A stretch of 64,000 nt of DNA, taken from the NCBI RefSeq assembly GCF_963667135.1, contig NZ_OY762974.1, positions 4,397,458 to 4,461,457 of the forward strand, written 5' to 3'. The stretch's first letter is position 1. Each line of letters starts with the position of its first letter. Shown here in pieces: positions 1 to 9,296 of the stretch. The notes under the pieces are model-generated. The model was not told the origin of the DNA, did not search any database, and worked only from the letters and a program-made list of their open reading frames with translations. Source of the DNA: an uncultured Macellibacteroides sp. (lineage in GTDB: Bacteria; Bacteroidota; Bacteroidia; Bacteroidales; Tannerellaceae). The translations under genes were made by a program, and so were the position numbers.

Positions 1-2423
1 TTTTCTCCAGCCTGAACGATGGCTGTAAGCTGACCGCTGAATAGTTTCATGCGGGGTTCATGGAATGGCTCCAGACTTATGCTGTTACCATTGGCGGCTG
101 CGCGAAAGTTTCCAGCACCCTTCACTTTAAATTCGATAAGGTTGGTAGCATCGGGACAAAGGTTTCCGTCTTTATCTACTACCTTAACATTAATGAAAGA
201 AAGATCTTTTCCGTCGGCTCCAAGTTGAATACGATCTGCTATAAGTTCAATATGATGGGGCTTACCGGCTGTATGAATTTCTTTTTCAGCCACTGCTTTA
301 CCGTCTTTATCGTATGCAACCACCTTAACAGTACCCGGTTCGTATTTGGTATCCATCCACATCAGGCGGTAACGCTGCTGACGTTCGAAAGCTTCCTGCG
401 ATTCCTTACTCCCTGTATTGTGTACGGTTTTCGTTAAATCCTTGGTACGTTTACCTTGACTTTTTCCGTTAATGAACACTTCGGCAGCAGGGTAATTCGT
501 ATATACAAAAATTGGAGTAACCTCTCCTTCACGGCCTTTCCAGGTCCAGTGAGGTAGTATGTGAAGCGTTTCTGCATTAGGGTTCCAGTGACTGCGATAC
601 AGATAGTAACGATCCTTAGGTATTCCGGCCAGGTCGATAATTCCAAACAAGCTGCTGTGACTTGGCCAGTTTGTATAATATGGAGTAGGTTCGCCCAGAT
701 AGTCAAAACCCGTCCATACAAATTCGCCAATGGCATAAGACAGATCTTCATGCTGGATAAAATCGTCTTCAGGTAAATTAGACCATCCGCAATGTTCAAC
801 ATCGTAAGATGAACTTTGGTGGTCATCATACATTTTCATTGCACCGCGAACAACAGGGAACTTATAAACGCCACGGGAACTAACCGTTGAAGCGGTTTCG
901 CTGCCTAACACTATCTGTTGAGGTAACTTCTGATACGCCTCGGGATACATATGCGGACGATAATTAAATCCGGCTACATCCATTACAGCGGCAAAGTTAT
1001 TATTCAATACACTTCCCGGCTGATCCATTCCCTGAGTTACAGGACGTGTAGGATCTTCCCGATGACAAATATCCTGCAGGAAACGGGCGGTTTTGGAGGC
1101 GCCCGGTACACTTTGTTCTATTACTTCGTTCCCTATACACCACATTACAAGACTGGCACTATTTCTGAAATTATGTAACAAGTTAACCATATCCTTTTCT
1201 GCCCATTCGTCGAAAAGGAGGTTGTACCCATTTTTAACCTTAGCATGACGCCACTCATCAAAGGATTCGGCCATAATCATCATGCCCATTTCGTCGCAAG
1301 CTCTTACCAATTCGGGTGCGGGCATATTATGAGAAGTACGAATGGCATTTACACCCATGTCTTTTAGTATACGAATCTGACGACGGATAGCCGCATCGTT
1401 CACGGCAGCTCCAAGCGGACCTAAGTCGTGATGATTGCATACCCCTTTAAATACGGTGCGCTTTCCGTTAAGGAAAAATCCTTTATCGGGGATTACTTCA
1501 ATCGAACGAATACCAAAAGTGGTTGTGTAAGTATCTTTTACAACATTGCCTTCATATAATTTGGATTCGGCCTTATATAAAACCGGATTTTCCGTATCCC
1601 AGCAAACCGGATTATTCACTACCAGTTCCTGTGTAAACAGATTTTGATCGTATGCGGAGAGATATGTTTCTTGCGTTGCGACTGTAAGACCTTTTTCATC
1701 TTTTACAGCTGTAACCAATTTAAATTGTTCAGGTTTGGCAGCAGCCGGGCGGGCAAGTTTTGTTTTAATTGTAACCTTAGCAAAATCTTTTGTAATGACC
1801 GGGGTCGTAACCTGTGTACCCCAAACAGGAATGTGGGCAGCTTCTGTTACAATTACATGAACATTACGATAAATACCAGCCCCAGGATACCACCGGGAAG
1901 ATTCGGGATAATTTTCCAGACGTACGGCAAGGATATTTTCTTCACCCGGTTTCAAAAAATCTGTAATATCAAAATGGAAAGAGTTATACCCGTAAGGCCA
2001 GTAACCCACTTTCTTTCCGTTAATATATACATTGGCATGACTCATGGCTCCATCAAATAAAATTGTGGCCTGTTTTCCTGAAGTAAATTGGGGAACAGTA
2101 AATTTTGTGCGATACCAACCTACCCCTACAAAAGGAAGCCCGCCAGTACGACCTGCATGTTCAAGGGCCTCTTTCTGACCGTCTTGCGAAATAGCAACTT
2201 CTTGCTTATCGTTTTGAGCACTGAAAGGTCCATATATTGCCCAATCGTGAGGTACGGTAACTTTTTGCCACTTCGTATCATCGAAAACAGGGTTTATTGC
2301 TTCGGGATTATCCTCTCTCGTAAATCTCCAGTTCTTTTCTAAAAGGAATTCGGTTCGGTTTTGCGCCTGTAAAGCAGACATTATACATAACCAACCAATG
2401 AATGCCAGACTAATTTTTCTCAT
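1..2423 (-). CDS. GH2 beta-galactosidase, exported, 3' end outside window
   Basis: Glycoside hydrolase family 2 enzyme expected to release terminal beta-galactose (or a related sugar) from oligosaccharides in the periplasm. About 807 codons are visible from the ATG at 2423; the stop lies beyond base 1. The N-terminus (MRKISLAFIGWLCIMSALQAQ) is a signal peptide. A sugar-binding jelly roll follows, with GVGWYRTKF and the phrase DGAMSHANVYING. The TIM barrel contains NHHDLG, RTSHN and CIGNEV, where Glu433 is the predicted acid/base. Glu509 in GSETAS is a candidate nucleophile, and GEFVWTGFDYLGEP follows it. The C-terminal part resembles the DUF4982-containing Bacteroidales GH2 layout. It is divergent from the dicarboxylate transporter. 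The exact glycoside substrate cannot be read from the sequence; a beta-glucuronidase-type specificity is less likely. Confidence 0.9.
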   Translation of the reverse strand, partial: MRKISLAFIGWLCIMSALQAQNRTEFLLEKNWRFTREDNPEAINPVFDDTKWQKVTVPHDWAIYGPFSAQNDKQEVAISQDGQKEALEHAGRTGGLPFVGVGWYRTKFTVPQFTSGKQATILFDGAMSHANVYINGKKVGYWPYGYNSFHFDITDFLKPGEENILAVRLENYPESSRWYPGAGIYRNVHVIVTEAAHIPVWGTQVTTPVITKDFAKVTIKTKLARPAAAKPEQFKLVTAVKDEKGLTVATQETYLSAYDQNLFTQELVVNNPVCWDTENPVLYKAESKLYEGNVVKDTYTTTFGIRSIEVIPDKGFFLNGKRTVFKGVCNHHDLGPLGAAVNDAAIRRQIRILKDMGVNAIRTSHNMPAPELVRACDEMGMMIMAESFDEWRHAKVKNGYNLLFDEWAEKDMVNLLHNFRNSASLVMWCIGNEVIEQSVPGASKTARFLQDICHREDPTRPVTQGMDQPGSVLNNNFAAVMDVAGFNYRPHMYPEAYQKLPQQIVLGSETASTVSSRGVYKFPVVRGAMKMYDDHQSSSYDVEHCGWSNLPEDDFIQHEDLSYAIGEFVWTGFDYLGEPTPYYTNWPSHSSLFGIIDLAGIPKDRYYLYRSHWNPNAETLHILPHWTWKGREGEVTPIFVYTNYPAAEVFINGKSQGKRTKDLTKTVHNTGSKESQEAFERQQRYRLMWMDTKYEPGTVKVVAYDKDGKAVAEKEIHTAGKPHHIELIADRIQLGADGKDLSFINVKVVDKDGNLCPDATNLIEFKVKGAGNFRAAANGNSISLEPFHEPRMKLFSGQLTAIVQAGE

Positions 2424-2464
2424 TACTGATTCTAATGTTTAAATAATAGTTTTAAGTTTCGGAA

Positions 2465-2472
2465 CAAAAATA
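2465..2472 (-). promoter_or_regulatory. Predicted -7 element of the GH2 gene
   Basis: TATTTTTG on the minus strand fits the Bacteroidota -7 consensus TAnnTTTG and lies about 42 bases upstream of the GH2 start. It almost abuts the opposing -7 element of the transporter gene, so the two promoters are back to back. Confidence 0.45.
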
Positions 2473-2474
2473 AC

Positions 2475-2482
2475 TAAATTTG
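2475..2482 (+). promoter_or_regulatory. Predicted -7 element of the dicarboxylate transporter
   Basis: TAAATTTG matches TAnnTTTG. Transcription would begin near 2489, which excludes the in-frame TTG at 2480 as the start codon and favours the ATG at 2516. Confidence 0.55.
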
Positions 2483-2515
2483 CGCCTTCAAACAACATCT
2501 GTAACAAAAAATTCA

Positions 2516-3826
2516 ATGCTCATTCAATTAGCTTTCGTTTTAACTGCCATAATATTAGGAGCCCGCCTTGGTGGTATAGGACTTGGAGTTCTGGGCGGAC
2601 TCGGTTTAGGTATACTTACTTTTGGGTTTGGATTAGCACCGACCTCGCCCCCCATCGATGTAATGTTGATGATTGTAGCCGTAATAGCTGCCGCAGGATG
2701 CATGCAGGCAGCTGGCGGACTGGATCTGATGGTAAAACTTGCCGAAAAACTTCTTCGTAAAAATCCTTCCCGAATTACAATTCTCAGCCCTATCGTAACC
2801 TATCTGTTTACATTTATTGCCGGTACTGGTCACGTGGCTTATTCGGTACTTCCTGTAATAGCCGAAGTTGCGACTGAAACCAAAATACGCCCCGAACGTC
2901 CATTGGGAATAGCTGTTATTGCTTCACAGCAAGCAATAACGGCCAGCCCTATATCGGCTGCAACGGTAGCGTTGCTAAGTATGCTGTCGGGCAATAACAT
3001 CTCTCTTTTTGATATTCTGAAAATAACAATTCCATGTACTCTTCTGGGAGTTCTTGCCGGAGCGTTTTATTCAATGAGAGTAGGCAAAGAGCTAATGGAT
3101 GATCCTGAATATCAAAAAAGAGTAAGTATGGGTGAGTTTGAAACTGCTAAATTTGAGCTTGCTGATGTGAAAAACCGAAGTAAGGCTGCTCTTTCGGTCG
3201 GTATTTTCATATTTTCGACTGTATGCATTGTCTTGTTCGGATCTTTTGAAAATCTGCGTCCCACTTTTACATCCGGAGGAGAAATCATCACCCTGGGAAT
3301 GAGTTCAATTATTGAAATAAGCATGTTGTCGGCAGCCGCACTCATTCTTTTATTAACTAAAACAGATGGAATCAAAGCGGCTCAAGGGTCTGTATTTATG
3401 GCTGGAATGCAAGCTGTTGTAGCAATCTTTGGTATTGCCTGGATGGGAGACACTTTCATAGCAGGTAACATGACAGAACTACGCGGAACAATCGAGGGAT
3501 TTGTCACCCAAATGCCTTGGCTATTCGGATTTGCGCTGTTTATAATGTCGATACTACTTTACAGTCAGGCGGCTACAATTCGGGCTTTACTTCCACTTGG
3601 TATTGCATTGGGAATTTCGCCTTACATGCTGATTGCTCTTTTTCCTGCAGTAAACGGGTATTTCTTTGTTCCCAATTATCCGACGGTAGTTGCTGCTATA
3701 AATTTTGACCGCACCGGCACTACCGGAATCGGGAAATACGTACTGAATCATTCATTTATGATGCCCGGTCTGATAGCTACCGGCGTTGCAGTGGGACTTG
3801 GGTTATTATTGATACAACTGTTTTAA
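2516..3826 (+). CDS. dcuB: Anaerobic C4-dicarboxylate transporter, DcuA/DcuB family
   Basis: Inner-membrane antiporter of the Dcu family, expected to exchange fumarate, malate or aspartate for succinate during anaerobic growth. The 436-residue protein starting MLIQLAFVLTAIILG has about ten to twelve hydrophobic segments. It carries family-typical stretches such as GGLDLMVKLAEKLLRKNP, FIAGTGHVAYSVLPVIAE and ASQQAITASPISAATVA, and its length matches DcuB (about 440). The start at 2516 was chosen because the upstream TTG falls inside the predicted promoter. It fits an organism that makes succinate through fumarate reduction. DcuA and DcuB cannot be separated by eye. The 3' end overlaps the convergent DUF5715-like gene by 4 bases. 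Confidence 0.93.
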   Translation: MLIQLAFVLTAIILGARLGGIGLGVLGGLGLGILTFGFGLAPTSPPIDVMLMIVAVIAAAGCMQAAGGLDLMVKLAEKLLRKNPSRITILSPIVTYLFTFIAGTGHVAYSVLPVIAEVATETKIRPERPLGIAVIASQQAITASPISAATVALLSMLSGNNISLFDILKITIPCTLLGVLAGAFYSMRVGKELMDDPEYQKRVSMGEFETAKFELADVKNRSKAALSVGIFIFSTVCIVLFGSFENLRPTFTSGGEIITLGMSSIIEISMLSAAALILLLTKTDGIKAAQGSVFMAGMQAVVAIFGIAWMGDTFIAGNMTELRGTIEGFVTQMPWLFGFALFIMSILLYSQAATIRALLPLGIALGISPYMLIALFPAVNGYFFVPNYPTVVAAINFDRTGTTGIGKYVLNHSFMMPGLIATGVAVGLGLLLIQLF

Positions 3827-4482
3827 TCCTCGGTTCCGCGAGCGGTTATATGAAAACACCCTTGCTTGCGCTCATGTTTAATATAGCAGCGACCAGCCTT
3901 CTGAAGATCTCTCAATACCATGGCTAAAACCATTTTAAGATCTTCAGCCGGTATTTCAAGGGTATCTGTCTCGTCAATTTTAACAAAACGATTCCAGGAA
4001 ACATCGAATGTGGTGCCATACTGATGGGCCGAATTAAGAGACGAATTCTGGTTTCTCTTTCTTAATTTTTTTATATCATCTACTGTACGAGTAACACTGG
4101 TGACTTTAATCTTATAAATGGACGCATTATGACTGGACAGAGAATCCTGAAAGTTTTTCCCGATTTCTTCGAGCAAATCGGCAGCTTCGGGAACCAGAAA
4201 AGGGATTGAATGAGTAAGTTCTTCCACTTCATAGTAATCATTGGAACTTATTTCATCCATTTTGCGTGAAGCATGTTCTGCATCTTCGCGTGAAGATACA
4301 GGATCGATACCTATTTTAAGTGCAGAGGAAAGATGCAGATCGTTCAGATCATTAAAATCTCTGTTGTAGCTGCCTTTGAACCAAATCCTTTTTAATTCAC
4401 CTCTTTTTTCGTTACATGAAGAAAAGAAAACTACAAAACAGAGTGTAAGAAACAACATCGCAGACTTATTCATCATTTTCAT
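3823..4482 (-). CDS. DUF5715-like exported lipoprotein with an M15-peptidase-like motif
   Basis: A 219-residue protein with an N-terminal signal and a lipobox ending at FSSC (about residue 23), so probably a lipoprotein. The family resembles DUF5715 of Bacteroidota; no function is established. The segment NSAHQYGTTFDVSW (about residues 151-164) has the SxHxxGxxxD spacing of the zinc site of D-Ala-D-Ala carboxypeptidases and VanX (M15). A later CFHIT near residue 211 could supply the third zinc ligand, but the usual catalytic Glu of ExxH is not at the expected place. It may be a divergent peptidoglycan peptidase or an inactive relative. It is transcribed alone from its own promoter. Confidence 0.75.
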   Translation of the reverse strand: MKMMNKSAMLFLTLCFVVFFSSCNEKRGELKRIWFKGSYNRDFNDLNDLHLSSALKIGIDPVSSREDAEHASRKMDEISSNDYYEVEELTHSIPFLVPEAADLLEEIGKNFQDSLSSHNASIYKIKVTSVTRTVDDIKKLRKRNQNSSLNSAHQYGTTFDVSWNRFVKIDETDTLEIPAEDLKMVLAMVLRDLQKAGRCYIKHERKQGCFHITARGTED

Positions 4483-4500
4483 TATTCAGATTTTAAAATG

Positions 4501-4508
4501 CAAATATA
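4501..4508 (-). promoter_or_regulatory. Predicted -7 element of the DUF5715-like gene
   Basis: TATATTTG on the minus strand, 18 bases upstream of the start codon, matches the phylum -7 consensus and implies a very short leader. Confidence 0.5.
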
Positions 4509-4602
4509 AATAAAAATGAATAAAAATAACAAATAAGAAAAGCTGTGGGCTTCTAAAATTTAAATAAAAAGAGAGGATGCTACAAGTGATTGAGAATATT
4601 AT

Positions 4603-4610
4603 TACTTTTG
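4603..4610 (+). promoter_or_regulatory. Predicted -7 element of the phoH operon
   Basis: TACTTTTG matches TAnnTTTG and lies 34 bases upstream of the phoH start codon. No convincing -33 TTTG is visible at the usual distance. Confidence 0.5.
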
Positions 4611-4644
4611 TGATTCAAAATAAAAAAGCTTAGAATAAAATTGA

Positions 4645-5640
4645 ATGATTGAACGCATATATATTCTTGAGAGTGTAGATCCGGTCATTTTCTACGGAGT
4701 AAACAACTCAAACATGCAGCTTATTAAAACGCTGTTTCCCAAGTTGCGCATCGTTGCACGCGGAAATGTCATGAAGGTGATTGGAGACGAAGATGAGTCT
4801 GAACTTTTTCTCAAGAAAATACGCGATGTTGAAAAATACTGTGAAGAGTTTAATGCGCTGACAGAAGAAATCATCATTGATATCATAAAAGGAAACACTC
4901 CTTCTGTCATCAAACAAGAAAATCTGATTATTCATGGAATGAACGGGAAAGCCATTGTAGCCCGCTCTCCTAATCAACAATTGCTGGTTGAAGCTTTTCA
5001 TCAGAATGATCTTGTGTTTGCCATTGGACCTGCCGGGTCAGGAAAAACGTTTGTGGCTATTGCTCTTGCAGTAAAAGCACTTAAGAACAAAGAAGTAAAA
5101 AAGATTATACTTAGCCGACCGGCTGTTGAAGCAGGTGAAAAGCTGGGATTTCTTCCCGGAGAAATGAAAGATAAGCTAGATCCTTATCTGCAACCATTGT
5201 ACGATGCGCTTCAGGAAATGATACCGGGCGCTAAACTGAAAGAATACATGGAAAACAACATTATTCAGATAGCTCCACTTGCTTTTATGCGTGGCCGGAC
5301 ACTTAATGATGCTGTAATTATATTGGATGAAGCTCAGAACACAACAACTCATCAGATAAAAATGTTTCTTACAAGACTGGGTACAAATGCAAAGATGATT
5401 GTTACCGGAGATATAACACAGATAGATCTCCCTCCAACTGCTACATCCGGACTTATCCAGGCAATGAATATTCTGAAGGGTGTTAACGGCATTGGCCGGA
5501 TTGAATTTAATAAAAAAGACATTGTTAGACATAAGCTCGTAAAACGCATTGTAGATGCCTACGAAAAACATGATGCGAGAAGGGCTGCAGAACGAGAAGA
5601 AAAAAAACAAATTATAAACGAAGATTCTCAAAATAAATAA
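4645..5640 (+). CDS. phoH: PhoH-family ATPase (YbeZ-like)
   Basis: Cytoplasmic P-loop ATPase of the PhoH family, linked in other bacteria to RNA metabolism and ribosome biogenesis together with YbeY. The 331-residue protein has an N-terminal KH-like region (about 1-100), Walker A GPAGSGKT (128-135), Walker [10 protein letters not shown] (about 222-230) and the switch segment [12 protein letters not shown]. The C-terminal tail is rich in Lys and Glu. It is the first gene of a tight operon; purC begins 4 bases after the stop. Phosphate control is not evident, so the name reflects the family only. Confidence 0.93.
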   Translation: MIERIYILESVDPVIFYGVNNSNMQLIKTLFPKLRIVARGNVMKVIGDEDESELFLKKIRDVEKYCEEFNALTEEIIIDIIKGNTPSVIKQENLIIHGMNGKAIVARSPNQQLLVEAFHQNDLVFAIGPAGSGKTFVAIALAVKALKNKEVKKIILSRPAVEAGEKLGFLPGEMKDKLDPYLQPLYDALQEMIPGAKLKEYMENNIIQIAPLAFMRGRTLNDAVIILDEAQNTTTHQIKMFLTRLGTNAKMIVTGDITQIDLPPTATSGLIQAMNILKGVNGIGRIEFNKKDIVRHKLVKRIVDAYEKHDARRAAEREEKKQIINEDSQNK

Positions 5641-5644
5641 GGTT

Positions 5645-6592
5645 ATGAAGAAGGCGTTAGTTAGAACAGATTTCAACTTTCCGGGACAAAAGAGTGTATA
5701 TCATGGAAAAGTTCGTGATGTATATAATATCAACGATGATTTGTTGGTAATGGTGGCAACCGACCGTATCTCTGCTTTTGATGTTATATTACCGGAAGGC
5801 ATTCCTTACAAAGGACAAGTATTAAATCAAATTGCAGCCAGATTTTTGGATGCAACCCGTGATATCGTTCCTAACTGGAAACAGGCGACTCCGGATCCAA
5901 TGGTTACTGTTGGTCTGATGTGCGAAGGATTCCGTGTGGAAATGGTTATTCGCGGATATCTTACAGGTAGCGCATGGCGTGAATACAAGGCTGGAGCCAG
6001 TTCACTTTGTGGTGTAGCTTTACCCGATGGGATGAAAGAAAATCAGAAATTTCCAACTCCAATCATTACGCCTACAACAAAGGCTGATGAAGGTCACGAT
6101 GAAAACATCTCTAAAGAAGAAATCATTGCTCAGGGTCTGGCTTCAAAGGCTGATTACGAACAGCTTGAAAAATACACCATGGCTTTATTCCAGCGTGGTA
6201 CCGAAATGGCAGCAGAAAAGGGACTTATTTTGGTAGACACTAAGTATGAATTCGGCAAAAAGGATGGTAAAATCTATCTTATTGATGAGATTCACACGCC
6301 CGATTCTTCTCGCTATTTTTACGCTGCCGGTTACCAGGAGCGTTTCGATAAAGGTGAAGAACAGAAGCAACTTTCGAAGGAATTTGTTCGTCAGTGGCTT
6401 ATCGCTAATGGATTCCAGGGCAAAACAGGTCAGCAGGTTCCTGTTATGACTCCCGAGTATTGCGACAGCGTTTCGGAACGTTACATTGAACTCTACGAAA
6501 ACATTGTGGGCGAAAAGTTCGAAAAGGCTGACACTGACAATCTGGCTGCCCGCATTGAAAAGAACGTTACATCATTTCTTCAGGGAAAATAA
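5645..6592 (+). CDS. purC: Phosphoribosylaminoimidazole-succinocarboxamide synthase
   Basis: Catalyses the ATP-dependent joining of CAIR and aspartate in purine synthesis, in the cytoplasm. At 315 residues it is of the longer type found in Bacteroidota and yeast rather than the 240-residue E. coli type. Diagnostic segments are KVRDVY near the N-terminus, [19 protein letters not shown], the long insert with [11 protein letters not shown], and LVDTKYEFG followed by [13 protein letters not shown]. The purC stop overlaps the menG start by one base (TAATG), which suggests translational coupling. Confidence 0.97.
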   Translation: MKKALVRTDFNFPGQKSVYHGKVRDVYNINDDLLVMVATDRISAFDVILPEGIPYKGQVLNQIAARFLDATRDIVPNWKQATPDPMVTVGLMCEGFRVEMVIRGYLTGSAWREYKAGASSLCGVALPDGMKENQKFPTPIITPTTKADEGHDENISKEEIIAQGLASKADYEQLEKYTMALFQRGTEMAAEKGLILVDTKYEFGKKDGKIYLIDEIHTPDSSRYFYAAGYQERFDKGEEQKQLSKEFVRQWLIANGFQGKTGQQVPVMTPEYCDSVSERYIELYENIVGEKFEKADTDNLAARIEKNVTSFLQGK

Positions 6593-7329
6593 TGAAATAC
6601 GGTCCCGAAAAGATATTACCGTATAACAACGAAGAACAAAAAAGTACGCAGGTCCGGCGAATGTTTGACTCCATCGCCGGAACCTACGACTTGCTTAATC
6701 ATGCGTTGTCGTTTGGAATTGACAAAGGCTGGAGAAGAAAAGGCATAAAATTCCTTAAACCCTATGCCCCCAAAGAGATTCTAGATATTGCAACAGGTAC
6801 GGGTGATTTAGCTATTTCCATGTATCATAAGCTTATGCCCGCAAAAATTATCGGAGCGGATATATCTGAAGGCATGATGGATGTAGGGAGAAAAAAAGTT
6901 GAATCGGCCGGACTAGCTGGTCGTATTTCTTTCGAACAGCAAGATTGTGTTAACCTGTCCTATTCTGATAATTCTTTTGATGCGGTAACAGCTGCATTCG
7001 GAGTTCGAAATTTTGAAGACATACGAAAAGGTATTTCTGAAATGTACAGGGTACTCCGTCCCGGAGGTCATGTGATGATTCTGGAATTATCTACCCCTTC
7101 GGGGGTTCCGATGAAACAACTTTACCAGATATATTCAAGCACTGTGATTCCATTAATAGGTCGTTGCCTTTCCAAAGAGGGTACCGCCTATAATTATCTG
7201 CCTGCTTCAATAAAAGTGGTTCCTCAGGGAAAAGAGATGACAAACATTTTGACAAACTGTGGATTTAAAGAAGCAAAATTTCATACATTTACTTTCGGAA
7301 TTTGTTCTTTATATACTGGTACTAAATAA
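6592..7329 (+). CDS. menG: Demethylmenaquinone methyltransferase
   Basis: SAM-dependent methyltransferase (UbiE/MenG family) for the last step of menaquinone synthesis. The 245-residue protein has motif I as DIATGTGDLA (about 64-73), AAFGVRNFED, and the late motif VLRPGGHVMILELSTP, all typical of UbiE/MenG. Bacteroidales make menaquinone, not ubiquinone, so menG is the better name. Position three in phoH-purC-menG-aroE. It would feed the quinone pool used by the nrfHA nitrite reductase at 57-59 kb. Confidence 0.95.
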   Translation: MKYGPEKILPYNNEEQKSTQVRRMFDSIAGTYDLLNHALSFGIDKGWRRKGIKFLKPYAPKEILDIATGTGDLAISMYHKLMPAKIIGADISEGMMDVGRKKVESAGLAGRISFEQQDCVNLSYSDNSFDAVTAAFGVRNFEDIRKGISEMYRVLRPGGHVMILELSTPSGVPMKQLYQIYSSTVIPLIGRCLSKEGTAYNYLPASIKVVPQGKEMTNILTNCGFKEAKFHTFTFGICSLYTGTK

Positions 7330-7346
7330 TTCATAAAATAATACTT

Positions 7347-8090
7347 ATGCAAAAATACGGTTTATTAGGGTATCCCCTCAGCCATTCATTTTCTAAGACG
7401 TACTTCAACCAAAAGTTTGAATCAGAAAAAATTGATGCTGAGTATGTAAACTTTGAGATACCGGATATCAAAGAGTTAAAGAATGTATTAAAAGAAAATC
7501 CTGATTTATGCGGATTAAACGTTACTTTGCCGTATAAAACCCAGGTAATGCCATTGCTGGATGACATTGATAACGACGCAAAGCTAATTGGTGCTGTTAA
7601 TGTTATTAAGTTTACCAAAGGCTTTCTAGGAAAAACAAGACTAAAAGGATACAATTCTGATATTATCGGATTTAAAAAGTCGATTGAACCATTGCTAAAC
7701 GACACCCATCGCAAAGCCTTAATTCTGGGAACCGGAGGTGCTTCAAAAGCAGTATTCCAGGGATTGAAGCAATTAGGAATCGGTTCTACTTTCGTATCAA
7801 GAAAACCTGAGGAATTCTGTATTACATACGATGAAATTACTCCCAAAACAATGGAGCAGTACACTGTAATTGTAAACGCAACTCCGGTTGGAATGTTTCC
7901 TCACATCAATGAATGTCCCGACATCCCGTACAATCTGATTACTCCGAATCATTTACTATACGACTTACTTTACAATCCTGACGAGACTCTATTTATGAAA
8001 AAAGGAGAGGAAAAAGGTGCTGTAGTAAAAAACGGACTTGAAATGTTGCTTTTGCAGGCGTTTACTGCATGGGAGATCTGGCAAAAATAG
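7347..8090 (+). CDS. aroE: Shikimate dehydrogenase
   Basis: NADPH-dependent reduction of 3-dehydroshikimate to shikimate for aromatic amino acid and chorismate synthesis. The 247-residue protein has the substrate-binding LLGYPLSHSFSKTYFN at the N-terminus and NVTLPYKT with the catalytic Lys64. The conserved Asp follows in LLDDID, and the nucleotide-binding loop is LGTGGASKA (about 127-135). It lies 17 bases after menG and ends the operon, 6 bases from the convergent phosphopantetheinyl transferase gene, without an obvious terminator between them. Confidence 0.95.
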   Translation: MQKYGLLGYPLSHSFSKTYFNQKFESEKIDAEYVNFEIPDIKELKNVLKENPDLCGLNVTLPYKTQVMPLLDDIDNDAKLIGAVNVIKFTKGFLGKTRLKGYNSDIIGFKKSIEPLLNDTHRKALILGTGGASKAVFQGLKQLGIGSTFVSRKPEEFCITYDEITPKTMEQYTVIVNATPVGMFPHINECPDIPYNLITPNHLLYDLLYNPDETLFMKKGEEKGAVVKNGLEMLLLQAFTAWEIWQK

Positions 8091-8096
8091 ATTGGG

Positions 8097-8717
8097 TTAC
8101 TCACTTCGGGTTAATACAAACTCTGTTGAAACAAAATAATGAATTGTAAAAGATTCATTTTTTTGTGTACGGGTTTCTGTTGCATCAAACGTTCCTTCTT
8201 TTTCATATTTAAATGGCTTGATGTGAAGATGTTTTTTAAAATCGACCTCCTCCTGTCCTATCATTTTAAACAACGTCTCTTTACCACTCCAGTAAATGAG
8301 TAAATGTTCAGATTCATGTGTTGAATCAATGGCTAAATCCTCATCTGTCGACATGAACCGACTTCTTATTTTTCGTACTCTATCCGATAGAAATTCAATA
8401 TCGATGCCTGCATGTTTATTTTCAGTAAGCAGCACAGCAGCATATCCTTTGGTGTGGGAAATACTAATTTGACACGACTTCTCAAGCAAAAAGGGAGCTC
8501 CTGCCGATGTATATCCGATTTCAGGTTCTTCACCCAGCAAAGACTTTACAAGTACCCTTGAAGCAAGCCATTCGCATTTTCGCCCCTCCGTCATCCGGTT
8601 GCTTAGAAATGAATTATAAGATTCCTTATTATCCAACATGGACAATAATATTTCAGAGGATTCTTCAATCTTCCAAATTCCCCAAAGAGGAGTTGTATTT
8701 TTAGTCAATAGTGGCAT
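8097..8717 (-). CDS. 4'-phosphopantetheinyl transferase superfamily protein
   Basis: Likely transfers phosphopantetheine from CoA to a carrier protein. The 206-residue protein contains ISISHTKGYAAVLL, the magnesium-binding GIDIEFL (about 98-104) and WSGKETLFKMIGQ (about 149-161), the three signatures of Sfp/AcpT-like enzymes. The size fits the Sfp/HetI-like group. It starts one base after the gldD stop, so it is probably cotranscribed with gldE-gldD. Its natural carrier-protein partner is not shown by the neighbourhood. Confidence 0.88.
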   Translation of the reverse strand: MPLLTKNTTPLWGIWKIEESSEILLSMLDNKESYNSFLSNRMTEGRKCEWLASRVLVKSLLGEEPEIGYTSAGAPFLLEKSCQISISHTKGYAAVLLTENKHAGIDIEFLSDRVRKIRSRFMSTDEDLAIDSTHESEHLLIYWSGKETLFKMIGQEEVDFKKHLHIKPFKYEKEGTFDATETRTQKNESFTIHYFVSTEFVLTRSE

Positions 8718-8718
8718 T

Positions 8719-9288
8719 TTATTCTTTCCAGTTAAATGATTGAATTAACTCCATAATATCTTGCTCCAGATAGATAGTAACCGGAGAAAGTGAATCTGTA
8801 TTCAGCGGACATTCGTAGTACAAAGCTCCTTTCAAAAAATGATTTACACTATCTGTTAGCATAAATTGGATTGGAGTTACTGCTCCATCCAAAAGAAAAA
8901 GAGATCCGTAAACCCTTGACGAGGCGTTTGTGTATAACTTTTCACGAATTTCACCCTTAGCCACCGCCTGACGCTCAGCCAGAAAGCGACATTCTCCGAT
9001 TGCCTCTTCAAGTGTAATCTCCGACAGAGGTATATAGTTACAATAAATTGTTGCTTTAAATCGAGGATAATACAAACTCACCCACATGACAGAATCAGTG
9101 ATCGGCGAATAAGATATCTTTGCCAAATCAGATACTTTAAAATTAAAAAAGAGATTGTCACCTGAGATTGAATGATAGCGATGTGGCCCCGGGTCAATTC
9201 TGAAGTAACCTTTTGGCTTAGGCGTGTATTCCGTACAGGAAAAACAAATACAGCCAATCAACAATACGAAAAAAGCAGTTGATTTCAT
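8719..9288 (-). CDS. gldD: Gliding-motility-associated lipoprotein GldD
   Basis: A 189-residue predicted lipoprotein. The signal sequence ends in a lipobox with Cys18 (CICFSC), followed by TPKPKGYFRIDPGPH, which is characteristic of GldD. In flavobacteria GldD is needed for gliding and type IX secretion. In Bacteroidales it persists in non-gliding species, so motility should not be inferred. It follows gldE by 8 bases in the mutY-ssb-gldE-gldD order known across the phylum. Confidence 0.88.
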   Translation of the reverse strand: MKSTAFFVLLIGCICFSCTEYTPKPKGYFRIDPGPHRYHSISGDNLFFNFKVSDLAKISYSPITDSVMWVSLYYPRFKATIYCNYIPLSEITLEEAIGECRFLAERQAVAKGEIREKLYTNASSRVYGSLFLLDGAVTPIQFMLTDSVNHFLKGALYYECPLNTDSLSPVTIYLEQDIMELIQSFNWKE

Positions 9289-9296
9289 TTGGATGA

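Noticed and set aside
434-829. 131-residue minus-strand ORF and other frames inside the first 2.4 kb
   Set aside because: They are out-of-frame shadows of the GH2 gene, whose real frame runs off the window edge.
2480-2515. Upstream TTG start for the dicarboxylate transporter
   Set aside because: The codon lies inside the predicted -7 element; the ATG at 2516 gives the family N-terminus.
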